Notes: a model not told the origin generated them from the letters alone. 64,000 nucleotides of DNA from Acidobacteriota bacterium (GCA_902812465.1 CADDZE010000003.1:20113-84112); one strand, 5' to 3'. Counted from the first letter of the stretch, positions 9,840-19,565 are shown. Translations and numbers: made by a program.

Positions 9840-10679
9840 GTGAGTCTTCTCTATGCGGAAGCAGCCCTCTTGGGTCTCGTGTTTGGGAGCTTCCTCAATG
9901 TCTGTATTGCTCGGCTGCCGTGCCATGAATCGATCGTGTCCCCACGCTCCCACTGCCGGGCGTGCGGAACGCGCATTTGCTGGTATGACAATATCCCCGT
10001 CCTCAGCTATATGCTGCTTGGCGGGCGCTGCCGGTTTTGCCGGGAGCGCATCTCCCTAATCTACCCGCTGGTGGAAGCGCTGACCGCGCTCGGGGTTGTC
10101 GCAGCGATGGCCGTTTACGGTCCTTCTCTGGAGTTCGTTAAGTGCACGCTGCTGATGATGCTTTTAGTGATTGTAATCTTCACGGACCTGCTGGAGCGTA
10201 GGATCCCCCACCCGGTAACGATCTTTGGCATTGCCGCGGGACTTGGATTCAGCTTCATCGTCCCCGTGGACAATCGGCCGCTCGAATGGGCGTTGCTTCA
10301 TACGGGCGTCGTTCTTGAGGGAACCGTATCTTCGGTGGTGGGGGCCGTTGCCGGGGGCTTATTCGGCGCAGGGTTATTTTACTTCGTTGGCTGGCTATTC
10401 ATCCATTTCCTGCATAAGGACGCCTTAGGCTTCGGTGACGTGATGCTGATGGGTCTTATCGGAACGTTCCTTGGAATACCGCTAACCTATCTCACAATTC
10501 TGATGGGATCACTCTTGGGAATCATAACCGCCGTCATACTAGCAGCAGTGGACAAACGCTTCCGAAGCGGCTACCACTGGCCTTACGGAAGCTTCCTCGG
10601 CACGGCAGCGATTTACGCCAGCCTCTTTGGCCAGCCGCTTCTCGATGCCTACCTTCGCTCATTCCACGGCACACCGTAG
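9840..10679 (+). CDS. pilD: Prepilin peptidase / N-methyltransferase (A24 family)
   Basis: An inner-membrane aspartic protease that cleaves type IV prepilin-like leaders and methylates the new N-terminus. The 279-residue protein has the methyltransferase-type N-terminus GSFLNVCIARLP, followed by zinc-binding cysteine pairs C39/C42 and C64/C67. Catalytic aspartates are D116 in FTDLLERRIPH and D200 in GFGDVMLMG. Multiple membrane segments follow residue 75. The start is GTG at 9840, because an in-frame stop lies two codons upstream. No pilin or secretion genes are near, so it is probably a stand-alone housekeeping copy. Confidence 0.95.
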   Translation: MSLLYAEAALLGLVFGSFLNVCIARLPCHESIVSPRSHCRACGTRICWYDNIPVLSYMLLGGRCRFCRERISLIYPLVEALTALGVVAAMAVYGPSLEFVKCTLLMMLLVIVIFTDLLERRIPHPVTIFGIAAGLGFSFIVPVDNRPLEWALLHTGVVLEGTVSSVVGAVAGGLFGAGLFYFVGWLFIHFLHKDALGFGDVMLMGLIGTFLGIPLTYLTILMGSLLGIITAVILAAVDKRFRSGYHWPYGSFLGTAAIYASLFGQPLLDAYLRSFHGTP

Positions 10680-10808
10680 ACCGGAGGTGGCCCACTCCCC
10701 GCAGGCATGCCTCGCCGCCTACCGACGTTTGGGATTCCACGAACGCAAAGCTCCGGGCACTCGCTAGTCCTCGGTGGCCCAGCAGAACGTCCCATCCGCT
10801 GGTTGCAA

Positions 10809-11549
10809 CTAACCCGGGTGCAAAAACCGCACCAGGTTGCGGAAGAGCTTCAGTCCGTCCTGCGAGTAATGCACAGGCAGCGCGGCACGCTCTGGATGGG
10901 GCATCAAGCCCAGAACCAGGCCTGTTTGATCGGTAATGCCAGCAATGCCTGCCGGGGACCCGCTGGGGTTCTCAGGATAATGTATGGTGGGAGTCTGGCC
11001 TGCCGCATAGCGGAATACTACGTGGGAGTCGGCCAGGCTCTCAGCCGGACAGGCAAACGCGCGGCCCTCTCCGTGGGCGCTAGGCATCTCCAGGAACTCA
11101 CCGGCAAGGCCTTCCGTCCACATGCACGGCGTGGCTGATACGTGCAGGCGCACCTTGCGGTCCTCGAAGTGCGCCGACTGATTCTCGAGCAGCGCCAGCG
11201 AGCGATTGCCCAGCGTACGAGCCGGCAGGATACCCGACTCGGCGAGCACTTGGAATCCGTTACACACGCCGAGCAGCGGCTTGCGCGACTCGAGAAACTC
11301 GACGAGCTGGTCGCGCAGCCTGGCCACCAGCATCGCTGCGAAAATCCTTCCTGCGCCCAGATGATCGCCGTAGGAGAATCCCCCAGGGATCACCGCCGCC
11401 TGGAAATCCCCCAGGCGGGCTTTTCCTTGCAGCAGGTCGCGCAGCAGAACCAGTTGCGCCCGGCCGCCCGCCGCTTCGATCGCGACGGCGGTTTCCTCAT
11501 GGCAATTCGTTCCTGGCGCGTAAAGAACCGCGGTGGTCGGGTTCGCCAT
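10809..11549 (-). CDS. purQ: Phosphoribosylformylglycinamidine synthase, glutaminase subunit
   Basis: PurQ releases ammonia from glutamine for the fourth step of purine synthesis. The 246-residue protein has the class I amidotransferase features: YAPGTNCHEET near the N-terminus, PGGFSYGDHLGAGRIFA, the nucleophile Cys96 in GVCNGFQVLAESG, and the catalytic His and Glu in MPHPERA near the C-terminus. It lies 54 bases downstream of purL on the same strand, so the two subunits form one operon. It is convergent with pilD. Confidence 0.97.
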   Translation of the reverse strand: MANPTTAVLYAPGTNCHEETAVAIEAAGGRAQLVLLRDLLQGKARLGDFQAAVIPGGFSYGDHLGAGRIFAAMLVARLRDQLVEFLESRKPLLGVCNGFQVLAESGILPARTLGNRSLALLENQSAHFEDRKVRLHVSATPCMWTEGLAGEFLEMPSAHGEGRAFACPAESLADSHVVFRYAAGQTPTIHYPENPSGSPAGIAGITDQTGLVLGLMPHPERAALPVHYSQDGLKLFRNLVRFLHPG

Positions 11550-11603
11550 CTATATGCCTCCGCAAGCCATTCTGGAAGCGGTGTACGAATCGCTCTTTCC
11601 CGT

Positions 11604-14432
11604 TCATTCCAGCACCTCGCGAAACGTCCGGCTCCAGATCTCGGCTAACTCGGCGATGGGGCTGCTCCACAGCTCATGATCGCCGTCCGCCAGCACGAGC
11701 TGCGGCACGGGCGTAACTTCACCAAGCACGCGGTAGGGGATAGCGTCTAAGGCGGGGGCTATCTCAACGTCTGCTGGAACCTCGAGCAGGACCGAGCCAA
11801 CAAACTCTCCAAAAAGCATTCCGTCTCGGCGCTCGCCTCCTAACAACGGAAGATCGAGATAGACTCCGAATCCCGAGCCCAAGCAGGACTCAAAGAGGCG
11901 CAACGCCAGCCCACCCTCCGCGATGGCTGAGCCCGAAAGGTAAATGCCGTCTCGGTGCAATCGCCGGAGTGCGTCCCATAAGGCGCGAATCGACGTCGCA
12001 TCGTAGGCATCCGCCAGGCGGCCTTGGCGCTGGCCGTAACTGTCCGCATAAACGCTGCCGCCCAAGGCGTGACTATCGATGTGTCCCACCAGCAAGATCT
12101 TGCTTCCGGCTCGCTTGAACTCCTTGGTCACCAAACGCCCGACATCCGGAACGCGGCCCATGGCGGCGACCACGAGCGTGAAGGGGACATCAATCGTTAG
12201 CCCATCCGTCTCCAACGTCCCCGAGCTCGAGTCCTTACCCGAGATAAATGGCACACCGATCTCGACGGAGAAGTCGGCAATCGTCTCCACCATGCGCTTT
12301 AGCTGATAGGCTACCTCCGGCCGGATGCGCGGCGTATAGAAGTTGTCGCACAGGACCAAGTCGCGGTAGTCGACACCCGCCACGACCGCTTTGGTAATGG
12401 CCTCTATCATCATCAGCCTGGCCATGGCCGAGGGGCCATCGGGCACGGCCTCAGCGTAGAAGGGGTTGTAGGCGACTGTGGTGACCAAGCCATACTTCCG
12501 GCCGCGCAGAGGGGCCGACGCGTAAAAGTTGGTAGGCATGCGGTGATGGCGCCCGCCGTAGGGACCAATCACCGTCCGCCCCTGCACCGTGGTATCAAAG
12601 CGCACGGCCGCCGCACTCTGATCGGCGCAGTGGTAATGGCCCAGCACGCGGTGGAAGGCGGCCGCCCATTCATGCGCAGTGCGAGGCTCCGGGATCGCTA
12701 CCGCCCTTGGCGCCGCCTGGGCGCTCGATTCCACGCCAGGCGGCGCGATTTCGGCAGGCTCGATAGGGCATGCACCCCAAAGGAACTCCATCTCGAGGTC
12801 TACTACCTTCTCTCCGCGCCACACCGCCTCAAAACGCCGCGTATCGGTGAACCGGCCGATCGTCGCGTGGTCCACTTCGTAGCTATCGAGGATGGTTTCG
12901 GCCTCCGCAAGCTTCTCCTGCGGGATGACGAGCAACATGCGCTCCTGCGACTCGGATAGCAGGATTTCCCAAGCAGTCAGGCTGCGATCCTTCAGCGGAA
13001 CTCGGTCGAGGTCTAGCCAGATGCCGGTTTCTGCGGCCATCTCGCCCGCCGCGCAGGAGATGCCTCCCGCGCCCAGGTCGGTGATCGAGCGGATGCAGCC
13101 CGCGTCGCGTAGCACGGGAATAGCAGTGGTAAATTTCCTCTGAGTGATGGGGTGGCCGATTTGCACGGCGGCCGCATCCTTTTCGAGCGTTTGCCCGCTC
13201 ATCCCGACGGAGCTGGCTGTGGCGCCGTGGATGCCGTCGCGCCCCGTCTCACCGCCGATCAGCAGTGCAAGATCCCCTGGTTGCGGCCGCTCCTTGAGCG
13301 CGTGCGCTCGCGGTACCAAACCTATGGAGTGTCCCAGAGCCAAACACTTCGCGTAGCCAGGATGGATGCGATAGAGAGAATGCATCATGGGAATACCCAT
13401 GGGATTGTTGTAGTAGGCCGTGGCGCGTACAGCCTCCGACACGATGAATTGTGGCGGCAACACGCCCTTCGGAACCTGCTCGTCCGGTAGGCGAGGATCC
13501 AGGGTGCCCATGATAGTGGTGCCGCCGATGGGATACGCCCCGCGTCCGAAGCCCAACGTGTCCCGAATCACGCCCCCGTGCTTGGTGGCCACTCCGCCAA
13601 ATGGCGCAATCGAACTGGGGAAATTATGGGTCTCACCTTTGATCGTCACTACCCAGTCCTCGTAGAATTCCATGCCGCCTGCATTATCCTGGAATGCAGA
13701 CACAACCAGCGGGTGCGCGATGCGCGAGGTTGCTTCCGCCAGCCGCTTGAGCAATCCCAAGCCCTTCCACGTTGTGTGATAGCAGTGGTCGCTCCAGCTC
13801 TGCACCAGAATTTCGATCTCGGCGTCGGTGTGCGGTCGGCCTATTTGGCGTTCGTGAGTTTGGATCACTCTCAGCTGCGAGAGCGGAGCGTACCATGAGC
13901 GTGACTGGGAAAGCTCCGCCAGCCGATTGTCATCGAGCCCTTCGAAGGAAATCCTCGTCACCGGCGAGGGTGTGCCACTGGGGCGCAACGTGGTGACGGC
14001 TTCGCCGGGCTCGCGGATACGCTCCACTACCGGGTTGTAAAGAAAGCGAGCCGCCAGCCGATGTGCTTCCGCTTCGCTAACCCCGGCCAACTGATAACGC
14101 TTGCTCAACCGAGCGAACTCCAGCCTGCTTTCTCCTACGGCTCGGGACGCGGTAAGCAGCGACGGCGTCTCCGGATCGGTCACTGCCGGGCGATAGGCAA
14201 TTTCCACTATCGGTCCATGCGCCGGGTCAAGCCGGCTTTGCGACGAGGCGGTTTGGTAAAGCGGGTTGACGAGAAGGGATGTCAGTTTTCCAACGTCGAT
14301 GTCACCCTCCAGCCAGTAGACACGCTCGATCACCACGCCGCTCAAACTGGCGCAATGCCGGCGCAGAACCTCCAGCCAGTGGCGAGCTTCCGCGTCGTCC
14401 CGAGAGAGCGTATAGACCGTGTGGACGGGCAT
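11604..14432 (-). CDS. purL: Phosphoribosylformylglycinamidine synthase, synthetase subunit with fused N-terminal PurS-like region
   Basis: PurL uses ATP and ammonia to convert FGAR to FGAM. At 942 residues this is longer than the small PurL (about 740) that works with separate PurS and PurQ, and shorter than the fused 1,300-residue enzyme. The first 150 residues, with MPVHTVYTL and then VERVYWLEGD, fit a PurS-like and linker region joined to the synthetase, followed by SYAPLSQLR-type and LVQSWSDHCYHTTWK motifs. GETHNFPSSIAPFGGVATKHGG and the second-half FISGKDSSSG are hallmark segments. I see no separate purS, which agrees with the fusion. Operon with purQ. Confidence 0.95.
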   Translation of the reverse strand: MPVHTVYTLSRDDAEARHWLEVLRRHCASLSGVVIERVYWLEGDIDVGKLTSLLVNPLYQTASSQSRLDPAHGPIVEIAYRPAVTDPETPSLLTASRAVGESRLEFARLSKRYQLAGVSEAEAHRLAARFLYNPVVERIREPGEAVTTLRPSGTPSPVTRISFEGLDDNRLAELSQSRSWYAPLSQLRVIQTHERQIGRPHTDAEIEILVQSWSDHCYHTTWKGLGLLKRLAEATSRIAHPLVVSAFQDNAGGMEFYEDWVVTIKGETHNFPSSIAPFGGVATKHGGVIRDTLGFGRGAYPIGGTTIMGTLDPRLPDEQVPKGVLPPQFIVSEAVRATAYYNNPMGIPMMHSLYRIHPGYAKCLALGHSIGLVPRAHALKERPQPGDLALLIGGETGRDGIHGATASSVGMSGQTLEKDAAAVQIGHPITQRKFTTAIPVLRDAGCIRSITDLGAGGISCAAGEMAAETGIWLDLDRVPLKDRSLTAWEILLSESQERMLLVIPQEKLAEAETILDSYEVDHATIGRFTDTRRFEAVWRGEKVVDLEMEFLWGACPIEPAEIAPPGVESSAQAAPRAVAIPEPRTAHEWAAAFHRVLGHYHCADQSAAAVRFDTTVQGRTVIGPYGGRHHRMPTNFYASAPLRGRKYGLVTTVAYNPFYAEAVPDGPSAMARLMMIEAITKAVVAGVDYRDLVLCDNFYTPRIRPEVAYQLKRMVETIADFSVEIGVPFISGKDSSSGTLETDGLTIDVPFTLVVAAMGRVPDVGRLVTKEFKRAGSKILLVGHIDSHALGGSVYADSYGQRQGRLADAYDATSIRALWDALRRLHRDGIYLSGSAIAEGGLALRLFESCLGSGFGVYLDLPLLGGERRDGMLFGEFVGSVLLEVPADVEIAPALDAIPYRVLGEVTPVPQLVLADGDHELWSSPIAELAEIWSRTFREVLE

Positions 14433-14682
14433 GCTTTTGAAATTTCCTAAGTCGTTCGCTTAGGGAACAGCATCAACCGGGGCTACATGCGATCTTAGCA
14501 CGCTTCACGGCGCGCCGCGGCACGAGAACTGGCGGGAGAAGGGTCACGGCCAAAACCCAGCCGGTAAAGAGAGCTTTCCCCGGCCCGGGCTTTTGGCTGC
14601 CGATAGGCTGTCAGGTGTCAACTGCTATGGCGGGAACTGCCCGGCACTATGCTATAGTCGCGTGTCACGACCGGAGAGCTTT

Positions 14683-16766
14683 GTGCGACCCTTCAAGCCA
14701 TACATCCCGGCTGAATCTCGCGAACCCGAGTTCACCCTAAAGGCTTCCTTGGCTGGTATTGTTATGGCGGCGCTGTTTGGCGCCGCCAACGCCTACCTTG
14801 GTATGAAAGCCGGCCAGACGGTGGCTGCCACTATCCCGGCGGCCGTAATTGCCATTGCTCTCTTCCGGTTGCCATTCTTTCGCGGCGGCGTGCTCGAACA
14901 GAACCTGGCGCGCACGGCCGCTTCCGTGGGAGAAGCGCTGGTTGCCGGCGCCATCTTTACCATTCCGGCGTTCATGATGGTCCACGTTGGAGGCGATCGT
15001 CTGTGGACCGACCTGCGCAGCCACTTTTGGGTGGGGACGTTGATTTTGCTGACCGGCGGGTTGTTGGGTGTGTTCTTCATCATCCTTTTGCGCCGTCCAT
15101 TGTGCGTTGATTTGCCGGACCTGCCCTTTCCTGAAAGCACCGCCAGCGCTGAGGTCGTGAAGGCGGGTCAGGGGGGCGCGGCGGATGCCCCGAAATACGT
15201 CTTTGGGGCGATGGGGTTGGGCGCGCTACTGCAGTTGTTAAAGGACGAAAAGGGCTTGCAGGTCTTTAAGGAAGAGGTAGTACTGCCTTTCTTTCACTTT
15301 CCGCGGTCGGCTATTAACTACACTTCAGAAAATCAGCCGCTGGCCACCGTCGCCTACGGTGGGGTATCGCTTACACAACGCCGGCAGCCTCCCCGGCCCT
15401 CCTCGGGATTGGCTACATCATCGGGCCGCGCCTTGCCGCCATCAATTTTTCCGGCGGGGTCATCGCCTGGCTGTTGCTAATTCCTCTGGTGCTCTTTATC
15501 GATCCGGATTTGCCGGGGCGTCTCGGCGTTAGTTCGCGCGCCCTAACGGGAGCGGAAGTGCCCTGGGACGTGGTCAGCAACGCGGTTTGGTATAGTGTGT
15601 TGCGTCCGATTGCGGTCGGGGCAATGCTCACGGGAACGGGCTACACCCTCTACAGCATGCGCGAATCGATCCTGAAGTCGATCCGAGGCGCGCTGGAAGC
15701 ATCCGCCAGGGGCGCTGGACAAAACGCGGGCACGCGTCTGGACGCGGACGTCCCCATCCAGTGGACCATCATGGCGATTGCTGCGCTTGTACCGCCCATC
15801 GTGATCATCTACCAGCACTTCGCCCGAAGCTGGACCGCTGCTATTCTCGCCGCCGCAGTCATGACCGTAGCCGGCTTCTTCCTCTGTGCGGTGGGCGGCT
15901 ATTTGGTCGGCTTGGTCGAGTCATCCAACCAGCCAGTTTCCGGATTGACATTGTGCGCGCTGGTCATCGCCGCTGTGGTGATGGTGGCGATAGGCATGAG
16001 GGGGGCGGGAGGCGTGGCCGCGGTGCTGGGTGTAGCCTCGGTAGTCTGTTGCGCAACGTGCACCTCTGGCAGCCTGATCCAAGACCTGAAGGCTGGCTAC
16101 CTTCTAGGTGGTACGCCTTGGAAAATGGAAGTCGCGGAGGTGTTAAGCATCGCCGTTGTTTCCTTCTTTCTTCTGTTTCCCATCATGTGGCTGCACGAGG
16201 CTAATCTTGTGACGGGCGGAATCGGTGGCCGCGCCTTGCCAGCGCCGCAGGCGGGGCTGATGGCCGAGCTGGCGCAGGGCATTGTGGGTGGGCAGATAGC
16301 TTGGGGGCTGATTGTAATGGGATGCGCCTTGGGGGTGGCACTGATCATGATCGGCGCGCCTTCGCCCATGCTGATCGCCGTGGGAATGTATCTTCCGCTC
16401 GAGACGACTTCGGCTATCTTTGTCGGCGGCTTGATCAAGGGGCTGGCGGACATCGCCGCAGCGCGCGCCGCGGCGCGGCGAGAGGATGAGGCGGGAGCCA
16501 AAGCCCAGTTCGAGGAGCGTGGCACGCTGCTGGCATCGGGATTGATCGCCGGGGAGGCTATCACTGGCATTCTCCTGGCCGTCTTATTCCTTCGCGGAAT
16601 CCCTTCGCTCACGCGCGTGATGACGGGCCGGGACACCTTCGCCTTCGTCGAGCCCTGGGGAGGCTGGATCTCGCTGGCTGCCTTCGCCCTTTTGGCTTAC
16701 GTGCTAATTTGGATTCCGATTCGGAAACGCGTCTTCGCGTCCAAGGACGTCTCCTCTGTGCTCTAG
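14683..16766 (+). pseudogene. OPT-family oligopeptide/metal-chelate transporter, interrupted by a -1 frameshift
   Basis: A multi-pass inner-membrane transporter of the OPT family, about 690 codons in total. The first part starts at GTG 14683 (GGAGAG five bases upstream) with RPFKPYIPAE, then AYLGMKAGQTVAATIPAAV and QNLARTAASVGEA, typical OPT segments. The frame is lost near 15370-15378, after VAYGGVSLT. Stepping back one base restores TPAASPALLGIGYIIGPR and the frame then stays open to 16766 through the C-terminal half with further membrane segments. The natural first frame would run into a stop at 15478-15480. All domains on both sides are intact, so this is either a single-base deletion in the organism or a base missing in the assembly. 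Confidence 0.85.
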
Positions 16767-16814
16767 CATGCGTCTAGCCGCTCGATCCGGGTTACGAGCC
16801 GCACGATCATTGTC

Positions 16815-17618
16815 GTGTCGAAACGTTTTGTGCCAGAATGGGAGCGAGGGCTGAGTCTGGTGCACCCGGAAGTCAAAGCCGTGATTGAGCTCCAGCAGTT
16901 GGATAGCCGCATCGCGGAGCTTACCGCGCAGATTGACAGCTTGCCCCTTCAGATCCGGAAGTTGGAGAGCGAACTGCACGAGTTCATTAAGAACCATGAA
17001 GCTGAACGGCAGCGTCTGGCAGCCAATCAGAAGGCTCGCCGTGACCTTGAGGGGGATATTCAGCTCATCCGCGCCAAGATTTCCAAGCATAAGGATCAGC
17101 TGTACGAGGTGAAGACGAACGAACAGTTCCGTGCCATGCTCCGGGAGATAGAGGGCGAGGAGGAAAACATCCGCCAGATTGAGGACCAACTGCTGGAGAA
17201 GATGGTCGAGGCGGAACAGCTCGAGAGACACGTGAAGGAAGCTGCGTCGCACCTGGAGGGTGAGAAGGCGCGAGTGGAGCAAGAATCTCGCCGGCTGCAA
17301 GCGTTGTGCCAGGCGGATGAACAGGAACGCGCCCGGCTGCTCGAACAACGCTTGGCCCTCGCTGCACAATTAGAAGATAGGGTGCGCGAGCATTACGAGC
17401 GGCTGCGCAAGTCGCGCGGCTCGGCGGTGGCTGAAGTCCGCGACGGCTTTTGTTCAGGGTGCCACGTCCGGTTACGCCCGCAGGCTTATAACGAGGTGCG
17501 GTCCAATAGTACCATCCTGACGTGCGAGACCTGCGGACGCATTCTTTACTACGTTGAAAAGGCTGAGCCCGACGTGCAACCAGCGGCTCCGGCCAGCGGC
17601 GCCAGCGCCTCCCGCTAG
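16815..17618 (+). CDS. C4-type zinc-ribbon coiled-coil protein (COG1579 type)
   Basis: A 267-residue soluble protein. Residues 20-205 are almost entirely heptad-rich helix (ELQQLDSRIAELTAQID onwards), indicating a long antiparallel coiled coil. The C-terminus has a four-cysteine zinc ribbon, FCSGCHVRLRP and then TCETCGRILYY. This architecture is that of COG1579/DUF164 proteins, whose exact role is unsettled; nucleic-acid binding is assumed from the ribbon. The GTG at 16815 is the listed start, but GTG at 16860, giving HPEVKAVIELQQLD, matches the usual N-terminus better. It is followed after 26 bases by the RNase HI gene on the same strand, so the two are probably co-transcribed. Confidence 0.88.
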   Translation: MSKRFVPEWERGLSLVHPEVKAVIELQQLDSRIAELTAQIDSLPLQIRKLESELHEFIKNHEAERQRLAANQKARRDLEGDIQLIRAKISKHKDQLYEVKTNEQFRAMLREIEGEEENIRQIEDQLLEKMVEAEQLERHVKEAASHLEGEKARVEQESRRLQALCQADEQERARLLEQRLALAAQLEDRVREHYERLRKSRGSAVAEVRDGFCSGCHVRLRPQAYNEVRSNSTILTCETCGRILYYVEKAEPDVQPAAPASGASASR

Positions 17619-17644
17619 CCTCTTATGCTGTCTCAATTTTTCCG

Positions 17645-18202
17645 ATGCCCGAACCGGTCTCGCATCTAATAGCGCACATTGACGGCGGAGCGCGCGGAAA
17701 CCCGGGGCCCGCTGCCTATGCCGTGGTCATCGAGACAGCGGACGGTCGCCCCCTCGAGAGCCTGACCGGACTCTTGGGACATGCCACCAACAACGTGGCC
17801 GAATACCGCGCTTTGCTAGCGGCGCTCGATTATGCCCGCCGGCACGGCGCTCGAAGGCTCACCGTGCTTTCCGACTCCGAGCTGCTGGTGCGCCAGATTC
17901 GGGGTACCTATAAGGTGAAGAGCGAAGACCTAAAACCTCTGCATACGTCCGCCAGAGGAAGGATCCAGGAATTCGATTCTTTTACTATCAAACATATCCC
18001 TCGCGCCGAGAATCAGGTTGCGGACCGGCTGGTGAACCAAGCGCTCGATGCAGCTGTACGGGGAGGGAGCTTCGAGCCGGGTCGCATCGCTCGACCGATC
18101 CGCACTCGGGCGGTGTACCAAGACGGCGTACTCAAGCCGTCGGGACGCCTTGACATCAAAGACGGAGAGGAGGTCGAAGTCGAAATTCGTAGGAGGGGCT
18201 GA
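17645..18202 (+). CDS. RNase HI-family protein with C-terminal DUF104-like extension
   Basis: A 185-residue protein. Residues 6-137 form an RNase H domain that should cut the RNA strand of RNA-DNA hybrids: IDGGARGNPG holds catalytic D13, NNVAEYRALL holds E53, LSDSELLVRQ holds D77 and ENQVADRLVNQAL holds D127, so the DEDD set is complete. It belongs to the short, Rv2228c/YpdQ-like group without the basic protrusion. Residues 155-183 (AVYQDGVLKPSGRLDI, then DGEEVEVEI) match the AF2212/DUF104 pattern of small beta proteins known as putative antitoxins. This fusion is unusual. The start is ATG; the gene follows the zinc-ribbon gene by 26 bases. Confidence 0.9.
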   Translation: MPEPVSHLIAHIDGGARGNPGPAAYAVVIETADGRPLESLTGLLGHATNNVAEYRALLAALDYARRHGARRLTVLSDSELLVRQIRGTYKVKSEDLKPLHTSARGRIQEFDSFTIKHIPRAENQVADRLVNQALDAAVRGGSFEPGRIARPIRTRAVYQDGVLKPSGRLDIKDGEEVEVEIRRRG

Positions 18203-18305
18203 TGCGGTCATTCTTCTGAGGCATGGGTTAGGCGGTCGCACACCGCCGACCGCGAGGGTGTGGCAGGTTCCAATCTCCAACGGAGGCTGCCAGCCATAGG
18301 CTTTG

Positions 18306-18809
18306 CTAGCCCGGGAAGATGCCCTTAACCCCTGGTAGCGGCCCGGTTGAGTAGCGATCGCTGCAGGCGCGCTTCTGTGCGGGTTGGCTGCTGATCTTGC
18401 TCATCGCGCGAACCAAGCGGGCAACTGCTAGGGCGTGCCGACGACTGCTGATTCGTAGCATTACGGAGCGCTCGCCTCGCGCTACTATCCGTGCCTCCGC
18501 CTCGACCTTGGTGCGAAGCAAACGCCATTCGAGCTTCGGGTCCAGTTGTAGTTCGGCCTCTAGTATTCCGGGCAGCACGCTGACCGTCAGGATTACCTGG
18601 CCTGCCAGGCTGTAGCGGGGCAGCCACCGACGCGATTTTTCGTCGTAATGCAATGCTTCGACGAGGCTGTCGATGCGGCCCAAGGCGCGCCGCAAGTCCT
18701 CGAAAAGCAGCGCCACGCGGTCACCTCCAAGGCGGGCCAGCGCCGCCCAGGGAGCTGCCTGAAGGGTTGAGTCAGCGGCATGCTGGAACGGATTGAAACA
18801 ACTGCTCAT
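18306..18809 (-). CDS. Hypothetical protein
   Basis: A 167-residue soluble protein that I do not recognise with confidence. After a short N-terminal helix, the centre has a basic-aromatic hairpin (YDEKSRRWLPRYSLAG) followed by a hydrophobic strand pair VILTVSVLPGILEAELQL and a helix-rich second half with many arginines. The strand pattern loosely resembles DUF3788-type proteins, but this is a guess. The tail after residue 145 is low in conserved-looking residues. It starts at ATG 18809 and is divergent from the CoA-binding protein; the 76 bases between them must hold both promoters. No partner gene is evident. Confidence 0.5.
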   Translation of the reverse strand: MSSCFNPFQHAADSTLQAAPWAALARLGGDRVALLFEDLRRALGRIDSLVEALHYDEKSRRWLPRYSLAGQVILTVSVLPGILEAELQLDPKLEWRLLRTKVEAEARIVARGERSVMLRISSRRHALAVARLVRAMSKISSQPAQKRACSDRYSTGPLPGVKGIFPG

Positions 18810-18885
18810 CTCGCCTCGTCTAGCGGTATGATAGCAGCAGTCGGCTGTTTCACACCGAATGCTTTTGGGTCGACGAGGTTACCGA

Positions 18886-19374
18886 ATGTATACCCGCAAC
18901 CAGCCGCTGAGGCCTGATCGCCCGCCGCACGGCGGAGCGCCTCCGGCAACGTCTCTACCTGAGACCGGGGACGTAATCCGGTCCATTCTGGAGCGATATC
19001 GTACACTTGCCATCGTGGGGCTTTCCTCAAAGCCCTCGCGGCCCAGTTATGGCGTCGCTGCTTACCTAAAGACCCACGGCTACCATGTGATTCCTGTGAA
19101 TCCTAACGAGGTCACCGTTCTGGGAGAGACGGCCTACGCGCGGCTTGAAGACATACCCGAACGGATTGAAGTAGTGGTGATCTTTCGGCGCTCCGAGTAC
19201 GTCCCCGGCATCGTCGAAGAGGCGATCCGCCTCGGTGCACGAGTGATCTGGATGCAGGAGGGGGTTGCCCATGAGGAAGCGGCTAGCCGAGCCCGACAGG
19301 CGGGCCTGCTGGTGATTCAGGACCGCTGCATGCTGAAAGAACACGCTCGGCGATTCGTGGCAGAGGGGATTTAG
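18886..19374 (+). CDS. CoA-binding domain protein (YccU type)
   Basis: A 162-residue cytoplasmic protein with a Rossmann-like CoA-binding fold. LAIVGLSSKPSRPSYGVAAY is the nucleotide-binding turn, followed by HGYHVIPVNPNEVTVLGE, YARLEDIPERIEVVVIFRR, and AIRLGARVIWMQEGVAHEEA; these define the YccU family. The C-terminal DRCMLKEHARR is also typical. The enzymatic role of the family is unknown. I chose ATG 18886 because GAGG lies seven bases upstream; an earlier ATG at 18859 would add nine unlikely residues. It precedes the convergent tRNA-Pro genes. Confidence 0.9.
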   Translation: MYTRNQPLRPDRPPHGGAPPATSLPETGDVIRSILERYRTLAIVGLSSKPSRPSYGVAAYLKTHGYHVIPVNPNEVTVLGETAYARLEDIPERIEVVVIFRRSEYVPGIVEEAIRLGARVIWMQEGVAHEEAASRARQAGLLVIQDRCMLKEHARRFVAEGI

Positions 19375-19413
19375 TGCCGCACGGGGGCCCTCCAGTCCTA
19401 TACAGGGAAACAA

Positions 19414-19487
19414 TCGGGGCGCCCGGATTTGAACCGGGGACCTCTTGGTCCCGAACCAAGCGCGCTACCAGGCTACGCCACGCCCCG
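19414..19487 (-). tRNA. tRNA-Pro(CGG)
   Basis: Read on the minus strand, the gene begins with acceptor CGGGGCG, pairs with the 3' CGCCCCG, and has a D arm, TTCAAATC T loop and an anticodon loop TTCGGGA on a five-pair CTTGG/CCAAG stem, so the anticodon is CGG. The CCA end is not encoded. It lies 78 bases downstream of a second tRNA-Pro on the same strand. Confidence 0.95.
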
Positions 19488-19565
19488 GCAAAAGCATCGG
19501 CCTCAAGATAGCTAATCAATTAGCAAGCTGCCGCTCGCGCACCCAACCACCGCGGTTTGAACTGG

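Noticed and set aside
15361..15390. Programmed frameshift site in the OPT gene
   Set aside because: No slippery heptamer or strong downstream stem is visible; a lost base explains the data better.
17960..18202. DUF104 tail as an antitoxin in a toxin-antitoxin pair
   Set aside because: It is part of the RNase HI protein and no PIN or other toxin gene is near.
18203..18305. RNase P RNA after the zinc-ribbon/RNase HI genes
   Set aside because: The gap is only about 100 bases and lacks the conserved RNase P core.
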